Origin: CAVZCK01 sp963798805
GTDB lineage: Bacteria > Pseudomonadota > Alphaproteobacteria > Rhizobiales > Rhodomicrobiaceae
Direction: 5' to 3'
Assembly: GCA_963798805.1 (NCBI GenBank)
Contig: CAWCVC010000010.1
Coordinates: 1,488,001 to 1,552,000 of the forward strand
Length of the DNA stretch: 64,000 nt
Positions 42,895 to 50,455 of this stretch are shown piece by piece. The notes under the pieces are model-generated. The model ran no database searches. It saw only the letters and a list, made by a program, of their open reading frames with translations, and was not told where the DNA came from. Each line of letters starts with the position of its first letter. Position 1 is the first letter of the stretch. Both the position numbers and the translations under genes were made by a program.

Positions 42895-44070
42895 CTACGC
42901 CGGCCCGGCGGCCGGTCTCTGCGCCTCGTCGAGCAAGCCGCGACCGCCAGCCATGCGGGCAAGATGATAATCCGTATCGCCGAACAGGTTCTCGATCGAG
43001 GTCAGCCGTTTGAAATAATGGCCGGCCTTATATTCCATCGTCATGCCGATGCCGCCATGAAGCTGCACCGCCTGCTGGCCGACGAGCCGCGCCGAGCGGT
43101 TGATCTGCACCTTCACCGCCGATAGCGCCTGACGGCGCTCCTCGGCGCCCTTCTCCAGCATCATTGCGCCGAACATCGCCATGGAGCGGGCCTGCTCCAG
43201 CGCGACTAGCATATCGACCGCCCGATGCTGCAGAGCCTGGAACTTGCCGATCGGAACGCCGAATTGCTGGCGCGTTTTCAGATAGTCGACTGTAAGCGCC
43301 TGGAGGCTGTCCATCGCGCCGACCGCCTCTGCAGCAACGGCCGCAATACCATGATCGATCACCGCTTCGAGGATCCCGAACCCGCGATCCGGCGGGCCGA
43401 GAACGGCGTCGTCGGGCACAGCCACACCCGTGAGCGTCACTTCGGCGACGCGCTGGCCGTCCTGCGCGGGATAGCCGTGAATTTCAATCCCGTCGCTATC
43501 TGCGTCGACAATGAACAGCGTGATCCCGTCGTGATCACGGCGCTCGCCGGATGTCCTGGCACTAACGATCAGTTTGTCGGCGCTGTCGCCATGCAGCACC
43601 ACGCTCTTCTGCCCGTCGAGAACATAGCCGCTGCCGTTCCGCCTTGCCGTGGTCGCCACGTCGAAGAGATCGTAGCGGGCCTGACGTTCGCCATAGGCCA
43701 AGGAGAGGATGAGTTCGCCCGCGATGACTGGCGGGATCAGCGCCTCTTTCTGCTGCTGACTGCCGGCCAGCCGCAAGGCTGTCCCGCCGAGCACCACCGT
43801 CGAGAGGAACGGCTCGAGGCAGAGCCCGCGCCCTATCTCCTCCATGACGATCATCGTTTCGACCGGCCCGCCGCCGACGCCGCCCAGGCTCTCATCGAAA
43901 GGCAGCGCCGTCAGCCCCATGGCGGCATAATCCTGCCACATGGCCTCGCTCCAGCCGCCCGGCTTCTGCTGGTAGAGCTTGCGGCGCTCGAAATCCCCGT
44001 AGCGATCGCCGATCAGGCGCTCGACCGAGCTTTTCAGGAGGCTTTGTTCTTCGGTTAAGTCAAAATCCAT
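42895..44070 (-). CDS. Acyl-CoA dehydrogenase, small-subunit type (PimD-like)
   Basis: A 391-residue acyl-CoA dehydrogenase fold protein: N-terminal helices (DFDLTEEQSLLKSSVERL), a middle beta domain and a C-terminal bundle with GMTMEYKAGHYFKRLTSIEN. The standard catalytic YEG motif is not found. It is encoded nine bases after the partner dehydrogenase. Pairs of this kind (PimC/PimD, and heterotetrameric ACADs of steroid side-chain degradation) form mixed dimers with one FAD site per pair. The substrate is probably a dicarboxylyl- or cyclic-acyl-CoA, judged from the pim-like neighbours. Confidence 0.86.
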   Translation of the reverse strand: MDFDLTEEQSLLKSSVERLIGDRYGDFERRKLYQQKPGGWSEAMWQDYAAMGLTALPFDESLGGVGGGPVETMIVMEEIGRGLCLEPFLSTVVLGGTALRLAGSQQQKEALIPPVIAGELILSLAYGERQARYDLFDVATTARRNGSGYVLDGQKSVVLHGDSADKLIVSARTSGERRDHDGITLFIVDADSDGIEIHGYPAQDGQRVAEVTLTGVAVPDDAVLGPPDRGFGILEAVIDHGIAAVAAEAVGAMDSLQALTVDYLKTRQQFGVPIGKFQALQHRAVDMLVALEQARSMAMFGAMMLEKGAEERRQALSAVKVQINRSARLVGQQAVQLHGGIGMTMEYKAGHYFKRLTSIENLFGDTDYHLARMAGGRGLLDEAQRPAAGPA

Positions 44071-44079
44071 TGAGAGCCC

Positions 44080-45285
44080 TCAAAGTCCTAAGACCGCCTT
44101 GGCAATGATGTTGCGCTGGATTTCGTTCGAGCCGCCGTAGATCGAGACCTTGCGGAAATTGAAATAGTTGTCGGCGGCGAGGCTCGCCCATTCAAGCTCG
44201 ACAAGCGGATCATTGCTGCCTGCCTCGCCGGCGCGCTCCATGTGGATCAGCGCATAAGGTCCGGCGGCTTCAAGAAGCAGCTCCGTCGCCGTCTGCTGCA
44301 GCTCGGAGCCCTTGATCTTCAGGATCGAAGCGGCGGCATTGCTGTCCCTGCCGCCTTCGCCGCGCCGCTGCTGCGAGACGATGCGCATCTGCGTGATCTC
44401 CAGCGCCTTCAGCTCGATCTCGGCAAGCGCGAAACGCGCCCGGAAGGCCGGGTTATCCCACACCGTGCCCTCGCCGGCCGGCGTCTGCTCGGCAATGCGC
44501 CGGATACGCCGGAGGCGCTGCTTGGTGATGCCGACGCGGGCGATACCGGTGCGCTCATGGCCGAGCAGGAATTTGGCGTAGTCCCAGCCCTTGTTCTCTT
44601 CGCCAATCAGGTTCGCCACCGGCACTTTGACATCGTCGAAGAACACCTCGTTCACCTCGTGCCGTCCATCGATGGTGATGATCGGGCGGACGGTGATGCC
44701 GGGCGATTTCATATCGATGAGCAGAAAGGAGATGCCCTCCTGCTTCTTGGCGGCGGGGTCCGTGCGGACGAGGCAGAAGATCCAGTCGGCATATTGGGCG
44801 AGCGTCGTCCAGGTCTTTTGTCCGTTGACGACGTAGTGATCGCCCTGGCGCACGGCGCGCGTCTTCAGAGAAGCCAGATCCGAGCCCGCGCCCGGCTCCG
44901 AGAACCCCTGACACCACCAGTCGTCGAGATTGGCGATGCGCCGCAGAAATCGATGCTTCTGCTCATTGCTGCCGAACCGGGCGATCACCGGTCCAACCAT
45001 ATCGCAATTGAATTGCAGCGGCTGCGGCACGCTGTTCTGCTGCATCTCCTCGAGGAAAATATAATGCTGGACGGGCGTCCATGGCTGGCCACCCCATTCG
45101 ATCGGCCAGCGCGGCACGGCCCAGCCCTTGGCATTGAGAATGCGCTGGCACCGCACCAGATCTTCACGCGTGGTCTCCTGGCCCTCGCCGACCTTGCGGC
45201 GGATCTCGACCGGGATCTCGGTCTGCATGAAGCTGCGCACCTCGTTACGGAACGCGTTCTCTTCACTCGTGAAACGCAGGTCCAT
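44080..45285 (-). CDS. Acyl-CoA dehydrogenase, large-subunit type (PimC-like)
   Basis: A 401-residue acyl-CoA dehydrogenase from the ATG at 45285 (GGAGCG upstream; an in-frame ATG 12 codons earlier is less likely). The FAD/substrate segment WCQGFSEPGAGSDLASL and NGQKTWTTLAQYADW are well preserved. Near the C terminus the usual YEGTSEIQ motif reads YGGSNEIQR, so the canonical catalytic glutamate is replaced by glycine. That supports work as a heteromer with the protein encoded downstream. An IclR-type operator lies 131 bp upstream. In R. palustris-like pim operons this pair starts beta-oxidation of pimeloyl-CoA. Confidence 0.88.
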   Translation of the reverse strand: MDLRFTSEENAFRNEVRSFMQTEIPVEIRRKVGEGQETTREDLVRCQRILNAKGWAVPRWPIEWGGQPWTPVQHYIFLEEMQQNSVPQPLQFNCDMVGPVIARFGSNEQKHRFLRRIANLDDWWCQGFSEPGAGSDLASLKTRAVRQGDHYVVNGQKTWTTLAQYADWIFCLVRTDPAAKKQEGISFLLIDMKSPGITVRPIITIDGRHEVNEVFFDDVKVPVANLIGEENKGWDYAKFLLGHERTGIARVGITKQRLRRIRRIAEQTPAGEGTVWDNPAFRARFALAEIELKALEITQMRIVSQQRRGEGGRDSNAAASILKIKGSELQQTATELLLEAAGPYALIHMERAGEAGSNDPLVELEWASLAADNYFNFRKVSIYGGSNEIQRNIIAKAVLGL

Positions 45286-45415
45286 TGCGCTCCAGCCTTT
45301 CTTTGCGCTGCAGGTTTTCATGCCGGGAGCATCGCGGATGGCGGCCTCGAGGGCCGGCGTTCGCCAGGTGCTCCCGGATCTTAGGAAGGCGTCACGCCTT
45401 CACCATTTTCCGCGA

Positions 45416-45434
45416 TGCAGAATATTTTTCTGCA
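45416..45434. promoter_or_regulatory. IclR-type operator 2
   Basis: TGCAGAATATTTTTCTGCA, an inverted repeat with 7-bp arms, 131 bp upstream of the PimC-like gene. It is in the gap between that gene and the binding-protein gene, so the dehydrogenase pair may have its own IclR-controlled promoter. Confidence 0.62.
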
Positions 45435-45467
45435 CACGCGTCAGACGAATTCCCGAAACCGGGGATC

Positions 45468-46682
45468 TCATCCAAGACCGCCTTCCAAGACGGGACCGAA
45501 GTATTTCCAGCTCTTGCCGTCGAAGCGCATCAGCTGCATTTGCTCGAGAGGGTAATAGTCCGTCGGGCTAGTATTGACGGCGATGCCCGGCAGGAGCAGC
45601 TCCGGCTTGAAATCCTTCAGGTTGGCCGCCTGTTTCATAATGTTTGCGCGGGTCAGTTCGTTTCCGCACTGCTTGAGCACCTGGACCATGACCTGCGCGG
45701 CGGAATACCCGTAGGGCGGGAAGGCCGAGTTCACATCGCCCTCGGGATAATATTTCGCCATGAACTCGCGGAAATGCTTCATGCCCTCGTCGTCTTTCCA
45801 GGTCGAATCGGTCGGATCCTTGATGTAGCCCGTCGAGATAATGCCGGCGGCGTTTTCGAGCCCTGCGGGCTTGAGCACTGCGCCAACCGACACAGAGACG
45901 TTGTTGAGGATCTGCACCGGCTTCCAGCCGAGCTCGGCGACCTTTCTGATCGCCTGCGCCGCGAATTTCGGCGTGGCGACATTGACGAAAATATCCGCGC
46001 CCGAGGCTTTCAGCTTCACGATTTCGGAGTCGACCGTCGGCGATGAGGTTTCATACGCCGCCTCGGAGATGATCATGCTGGCTTTGCTGGCGAGACCGTC
46101 CTTGAGGCCTTTCAAAAGGTCCTTGCCATAATCGTCGTTCTGATAAAGGACAGCGATCTTTCCATCGGGGTGGTTCTTCAGGATGTACTGCGCATAGATC
46201 CGCCCTTCGCTCTGGTAGGGCGGGTTCCAGCCCATCGTCCAAGGGTAGTCTTTGTAATCGCCCCATTTCGTCGCGCCGGTGGCTACGAAAAGCTGCGGCA
46301 CCTTCTTGGCGTTCATATATTTGCGGATCGCCGAGTTGGATGGCGTGCCGAGCGACTGGAAGATCAGCAGCACCTCGTCGCTTTCGACGAGCTTTCTGGC
46401 CTGCTCGACAGCCTTGGGCGGGCTGTAGCTGTCGTCATAGGAGATGAAGTTGATCTTGCGGCCGTTAATGCCGCCCTCATCGTTCACCATCTTGAAATAG
46501 GCGGCGATGGTTTTCCCGATCGTTCCATAGGCCGAGGCCGGGCCGCTATAGGGATTGATATTGCCGATCTTGATCTCCGTGTCGGAGGCGCCCGGATCGT
46601 ATTTCTGCGCGGCCGCTGGGCTTGCGGCAATTCCCACGGCCAGGGCCGCTAGGGTCAGATGGCGGAAGTTGAGAGACATCAT
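45468..46682 (-). CDS. ABC transporter substrate-binding protein (Liv type) of the dicarboxylate locus
   Basis: A 404-residue periplasmic type I binding protein with a signal peptide cleaved near AAA-Q (about residue 25-26). The mature start EIKIGNINPYSGPASAYG is the usual first strand and ligand loop. It follows livM by four bases and closes the five-gene transporter operon, so permeases and ATPases are its dedicated partners. In related soil bacteria, binding proteins next to pim genes take aromatic or aliphatic mono- and dicarboxylates; that is the likely ligand class here, by context. Confidence 0.9.
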   Translation of the reverse strand: MMSLNFRHLTLAALAVGIAASPAAAQKYDPGASDTEIKIGNINPYSGPASAYGTIGKTIAAYFKMVNDEGGINGRKINFISYDDSYSPPKAVEQARKLVESDEVLLIFQSLGTPSNSAIRKYMNAKKVPQLFVATGATKWGDYKDYPWTMGWNPPYQSEGRIYAQYILKNHPDGKIAVLYQNDDYGKDLLKGLKDGLASKASMIISEAAYETSSPTVDSEIVKLKASGADIFVNVATPKFAAQAIRKVAELGWKPVQILNNVSVSVGAVLKPAGLENAAGIISTGYIKDPTDSTWKDDEGMKHFREFMAKYYPEGDVNSAFPPYGYSAAQVMVQVLKQCGNELTRANIMKQAANLKDFKPELLLPGIAVNTSPTDYYPLEQMQLMRFDGKSWKYFGPVLEGGLG

Positions 46683-46686
46683 CGGC

Positions 46687-47718
46687 TTATTTCCTCCTTC
46701 GACTAAAATGCTCCTGGGCGGCGCGCCACAATGCTCCGGCGCCTGACGGCATGAGATAGACGACGAGAAGCAGGATCACGCCATAGACTGCGCCCGAGAG
46801 ACCCTTCGAGACCTCCTCCGCGATGTTCGGCACGTAGAGCACGAACGCTCCGCCGATAAATGCGCCCGGCAGCCAGCCAACCCCGCCAATGACGAGGCCG
46901 ACGAGCAGAGCGACCGAGAGAGAGACCGTGAAGCTGTCCGGCGCAACAAATTGCACGACGACGGCCGACAGAGCGCCGGCGACCCCCGTATAGAGCGCGC
47001 TGACGCCGAAGATCAGCGTCTTGTAGTAGGAGATGTTGACGCCCATCGAACGCGCCGCGATCGGATTGTCCCGTATCGCCGTGATGGCGCGGCCCGTGCG
47101 GCTGATGACGATGTTCCGGGCGCCGAAATACATCAAGACCGCGACCGCCAGAGTGAAGAAATAGAGCCACTGATCCTGGTTCAGTGGCAGGCCGAGGGGT
47201 GCATCCGGCTTTACAAGCGCAATGCCTTGAACGCCTCCCGTCCAATGCTCGAGCGGCGTCAGTTTCAGAAGCTGCGGCATCACGGCGGCAAGCGCGAAGG
47301 TCGCCAGCGCGAGATAGATGTTCTCGAGCCGCAGGGCCGGCAGGCCGAACAGCACGCCGAAAGCGAACGACACGACCGCGGCAGCTGGCAAGGTCCAGTA
47401 GAAGCCGACCGCATACTGATCCATCATGATTGCGGCGGTATAGGCGCCGATGGCGAAGAAGGCGCCGTGGCCGAGCGAGAACTGGCCGTTGAAGCCGGTC
47501 AGCAGATTGAGGCCCATGATGGCGATGGCGTAGATCATCACCATGGTGAGCTGGAAGATGGCGAAATTCTTCAGCGTGAAGGGCAGGAAAAGCGCGGCAA
47601 CCAGCAACAGGATAAAAATGACCGGATAGGAGCGCCAGGTGCTCGGTGCGGCCTGCTCGTCCGCCTTTCCGGCCGTCTTCGCCGCCATGCCGACCTCGAC
47701 CTCCTGTCCAAGGCTCAT
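46687..47718 (-). CDS. livM: Branched-chain-type ABC permease, LivM
   Basis: A 343-residue inner-membrane permease with about nine to ten helices. The start is the ATG at 47718, two bases after the livH stop; longer upstream readings are spurious. LivM signatures are NLLTGFNGQFSLGHGAFFAI and the cytoplasmic coupling loop SRTGRAITAIRDNPIAARSM, which contacts the ATPase. It forms the translocation pore with LivH. Confidence 0.92.
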   Translation of the reverse strand: MSLGQEVEVGMAAKTAGKADEQAAPSTWRSYPVIFILLLVAALFLPFTLKNFAIFQLTMVMIYAIAIMGLNLLTGFNGQFSLGHGAFFAIGAYTAAIMMDQYAVGFYWTLPAAAVVSFAFGVLFGLPALRLENIYLALATFALAAVMPQLLKLTPLEHWTGGVQGIALVKPDAPLGLPLNQDQWLYFFTLAVAVLMYFGARNIVISRTGRAITAIRDNPIAARSMGVNISYYKTLIFGVSALYTGVAGALSAVVVQFVAPDSFTVSLSVALLVGLVIGGVGWLPGAFIGGAFVLYVPNIAEEVSKGLSGAVYGVILLLVVYLMPSGAGALWRAAQEHFSRRRK

Positions 47719-47720
47719 CT

Positions 47721-48599
47721 TTACACCCGCTGCACGGTTCTGCGGCCGAAAAGGCCACTCGGTTTCACGACAAGCACAAGGACGATCAGAAAGAGCGCAA
47801 TCGGCTGCTTGATCTCCGAGCCGATCACGGGGACGTAAGTACCGGCGAGACTCTCCACGACGCCGACGATAAGGCCGCCGAGCACTGCGCCGCCGGGGCT
47901 GGTGAGCCCGCCGAGCACGGCGCCCGCAAAGCCATAGAGCAGTATGGTCAGCATCATGTTCGGCTCGAGAAAGACGACCGGCGCGATCAGCATTCCTGCC
48001 ACCGCGCCGATCGCTGCTGCCATGCCCCATCCTAAAGCCGTGGTCCAGCCGACCCTGATGCCGACGAGCCGCGCCGACGCCGGATTCTCCGCCGCCGCCC
48101 GCATGGCGAGGCCGAGGCGCGTATAGCGGAAAAACCCATAAAGCAGACACACCATAAGAGCCGTCACGCCGATCATGCCGGCCTGATGCAGGCTGAGAAT
48201 TCCGCTCGACAGCAGCGGCGCTTGGCCGAACGGCGTCGGGAACGGCTTGATGGTGAAATCCCAGATGAAGCCGGCAAGGCTGTTGAAGATGGCGAACAGC
48301 GCGATGAAGACGACGATATTGGTTAGCTCGGGCGCGTTGCGGATCGGCTTGAACACGATGCGTTCGATCAGCACGCCGCCGATGAATGAGAGCGCGATCG
48401 TCAGCACGAAGGCGATCCAGTAGGGCACGCCCCAGCTGAGGAGCTGCCAGGCGACGAAGGTCGAGAACATCGCCATCTCGCCCTGGGCGAAATTCAGATA
48501 GCCGATGGTCTGGTAGATCATGACCACGGCAAGCGCCATCAGCGCATAGATGGCGCCGGAAGCGAGGCCGCTCAGAACTTGCTGGATGAGTAGTTCCAT
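47721..48599 (-). CDS. livH: Branched-chain-type ABC permease, LivH
   Basis: A 292-residue permease with about eight membrane helices. LivH signatures are GLASGAIYALMALAVVMIY at the N terminus, NFAQGEMAMF, and the coupling loop TRLGLAMRAAAENPASARLVG. It pairs with LivM, and its ATG lies 12 bases after the livF stop. Length and motif order match the family throughout. Confidence 0.92.
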   Translation of the reverse strand: MELLIQQVLSGLASGAIYALMALAVVMIYQTIGYLNFAQGEMAMFSTFVAWQLLSWGVPYWIAFVLTIALSFIGGVLIERIVFKPIRNAPELTNIVVFIALFAIFNSLAGFIWDFTIKPFPTPFGQAPLLSSGILSLHQAGMIGVTALMVCLLYGFFRYTRLGLAMRAAAENPASARLVGIRVGWTTALGWGMAAAIGAVAGMLIAPVVFLEPNMMLTILLYGFAGAVLGGLTSPGGAVLGGLIVGVVESLAGTYVPVIGSEIKQPIALFLIVLVLVVKPSGLFGRRTVQRV

Positions 48600-48611
48600 G
48601 AGCCGGTCCCG

Positions 48612-49325
48612 TTAATAGCCGAGATAGGAGCGCCGGACGCCGTCGTCGGCGCCGATCCGGCTGGAGGGCCCCGAAAGCACGAGGCGCCCCGTTTCGAGCA
48701 GATAGGCCTCGCTCGCAAGATCGAGAGCGAGCGCAGTATTCTGCTCCACGATCAGCATGCTCACCCGTTCGGCGTTGTTGATCCTGCGCAGAATGTCGAA
48801 GAGATCGCGCACCACCATCGGCGCGAGGCCGAAGGACGGCTCGTCCAGCAGCATGAGGCGCGGCCGCAGCATCAGCGCGCGCGCCACGGCGAGCATCTGC
48901 TGCTCCCCGCCCGAGAGCGTGCCCGCCTGCTGGTGGTAACGCGCCTTGAGGATCGGGAAATAGCTGAAGCAGCGCTCGATATCGGTCGAAACGGCTTTCG
49001 GATCGGAGCGGATGATCGCCCCGACCCGCAGGTTCTCGCCGACCGTCAGGCTACTGAAGGTCCCGCGGCCTTCCGGAACATGGGCGACGCCGAGGCGCGC
49101 GATCGTCTCCGGCGAGCAGCCGACGATGGGACGCGCGTCGATGCGGATACTGCCGGTGGCGCGGACCATGCCGGAGATTGCGCGGAGCGTCGTGGTTTTC
49201 CCGGCGCCGTTCGCGCCTAGCAGAGCCGCAACGCCGCCTTCCGGAATGGTGAAATCGATGCCGTGCAGCGCCGGCACCGGTCCGTAAAAAGCTTTCAGAT
49301 TTTCGACTTCGAGGATGTCGGTCAT
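48612..49325 (-). CDS. livF: Branched-chain-type ABC transporter ATPase, LivF
   Basis: A 237-residue ATPase with Walker A GANGAGKTT, signature LSGGEQQMLAVARAL and Walker B LMLLDEPSFGLAP. The ATG at 49325 overlaps the livG stop as TGATG; a GTG codon directly before it is an alternative start. It energises uptake together with LivG through the LivH/LivM pore. Confidence 0.92.
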   Translation of the reverse strand: MTDILEVENLKAFYGPVPALHGIDFTIPEGGVAALLGANGAGKTTTLRAISGMVRATGSIRIDARPIVGCSPETIARLGVAHVPEGRGTFSSLTVGENLRVGAIIRSDPKAVSTDIERCFSYFPILKARYHQQAGTLSGGEQQMLAVARALMLRPRLMLLDEPSFGLAPMVVRDLFDILRRINNAERVSMLIVEQNTALALDLASEAYLLETGRLVLSGPSSRIGADDGVRRSYLGY

Positions 49326-50116
49326 CACGCCGCCACCCCGAGATAAGCTTGGATGACCTCGGGATGACGCTGTACCTCGGAAGGGCTACCCTGAGCGATC
49401 TTGCGGCCGAAATTCAGGACGACGACCGCATCCGAGATCGACATCACCAGCCCCATATGGTGCTCGACCAGAAGCACGGTGATGCCGCGCGCATCGCGGA
49501 TGTCGCGGATGAAGCGGGCGAGCTCATCGATCTCCTTGTGATTGAGGCCGCCGGCGGGCTCGTCCAGCAGGATCAGCTTCGGCCTGGCGGCAAGCGCGCG
49601 GGCCATCTCGACCCGCTTCAGCATACCGAGAGGCAGCCCACTGGCGAGCCGGTGGGCCACGTCTTCAAGGCTGAGATCGGCGAGGATCTTCATCGCCTGC
49701 TGATGAAGCCCGCTCTCCTCCCGCCGCGTCCGCGGCAGCGTCAAGGCGTCGCCGATGATACCGCTGTGGCCGCGCGCATGGGCGCCGATCAGCACATTGT
49801 CGAGGACGGTCAGGTGATTGAACAGCGCGACATTCTGAAAGGTGCGCCCGATGCCGATCTCCGCAATACGGTGGGCCGGCCGGTCGAGCAAGGTGCGTCC
49901 TTCGAAGAGGATGTCACCGGATGTCGGCTGATAGAGCCGCGACAGGCAGTTGAACAGGGTGGTCTTGCCCGCGCCGTTCGGCCCGATCAGGCCAAGGATC
50001 TGGCCGCGCTGGAGCTGGAAGGAGACTTCTTCGAGCGCGACGATACCGCCGAAGTGCATCGAAAGATCCCGCACTTCAAGCAAAGGCTCCGCCCTGCCCT
50101 CAGATACAGACAGCAT
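49325..50116 (-). CDS. livG: Branched-chain-type ABC transporter ATPase, LivG
   Basis: A 263-residue ATPase from the ATG at 50116 behind GGCGGAG. Walker A is GPNGAGKTT and Walker B LILLDEPAGGLNH, with the LivG-specific IGRTFQNVALFNHLTVLDNV segment. The signature motif is degenerate (ASGLPLGMLKRVEMARAL, where LSGG-like residues are replaced by LPLG), which is seen in LivG subfamilies. It is the first gene of the transporter operon and divergent from the hydratase-dehydrogenase gene. Confidence 0.9.
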   Translation of the reverse strand: MLSVSEGRAEPLLEVRDLSMHFGGIVALEEVSFQLQRGQILGLIGPNGAGKTTLFNCLSRLYQPTSGDILFEGRTLLDRPAHRIAEIGIGRTFQNVALFNHLTVLDNVLIGAHARGHSGIIGDALTLPRTRREESGLHQQAMKILADLSLEDVAHRLASGLPLGMLKRVEMARALAARPKLILLDEPAGGLNHKEIDELARFIRDIRDARGITVLLVEHHMGLVMSISDAVVVLNFGRKIAQGSPSEVQRHPEVIQAYLGVAA

Positions 50117-50228
50117 TTTTCGTGCTCCGCCTATTGAGAGCGGGCGCCGGTCGCCGCCTGTAACCGCAAAGCCTTGGATTGATCCCTTATTGCGCCTCCG
50201 GAACGCATTACTTCTCCTCCCTTTTTCA

Positions 50229-50247
50229 CGATTATGAGATATAATCG
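50229..50247. promoter_or_regulatory. Palindrome upstream of livG
   Basis: CGATTATGAGATATAATCG: perfect 7-bp arms CGATTAT/ATAATCG with a 5-base centre, 113 bp before the livG start. It is a likely operator or part of the livG promoter; it does not match the three IclR-type sites. Confidence 0.45.
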
Positions 50248-50332
50248 GAAAATCATGCAAGCTTTTCGTATTTTACATGAAAAGACCGCTTCACCCCGTC
50301 CCAATGAAGCAGATCTTCTTCCTGGCGGTTCG

Positions 50333-50361
50333 TTGACAAGGAGTGCACCACATCATAAGCT
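50333..50361 (+). promoter_or_regulatory. Candidate sigma-70 promoter of the hydratase-dehydrogenase operon
   Basis: A consensus TTGACA (50333-50338), 17 bases, then TAAGCT (50356-50361). The -10 box is weak, but the position just before the IclR-type operator fits a repressible or activatable promoter. Confidence 0.4.
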
Positions 50362-50373
50362 TCATGTCAATTC

Positions 50374-50392
50374 TGCGGAATAATATTCCACG
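50374..50392. promoter_or_regulatory. IclR-type operator 3
   Basis: TGCGGAATAATATTCCACG, with inner palindrome GGAATAATATTCC. It aligns base by base with the sites at 41292 (reverse complement) and 45416 and resembles classic IclR operators of the TGGAA-N-TTCCA kind. It overlaps the expected transcription start region. Confidence 0.6.
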
Positions 50393-50455
50393 ATGCAGAA
50401 TTTGCTTCCCGATCATCTTGACTTTCCAGGCATTCGGCAGCGGAAGGACGATAGC

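Larger units (their letters stand above)
50117..50455. other. Divergent promoter region between livG and the hydratase-dehydrogenase gene
   Basis: A 339-bp control region for two divergent operons. It holds the 19-bp palindrome at 50229-50247, a candidate promoter at 50333-50361 and the IclR-type repeat at 50374-50392. No gene is present; the ATG at 50393 lies against the operator and is not favoured as a start. Confidence 0.6.
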
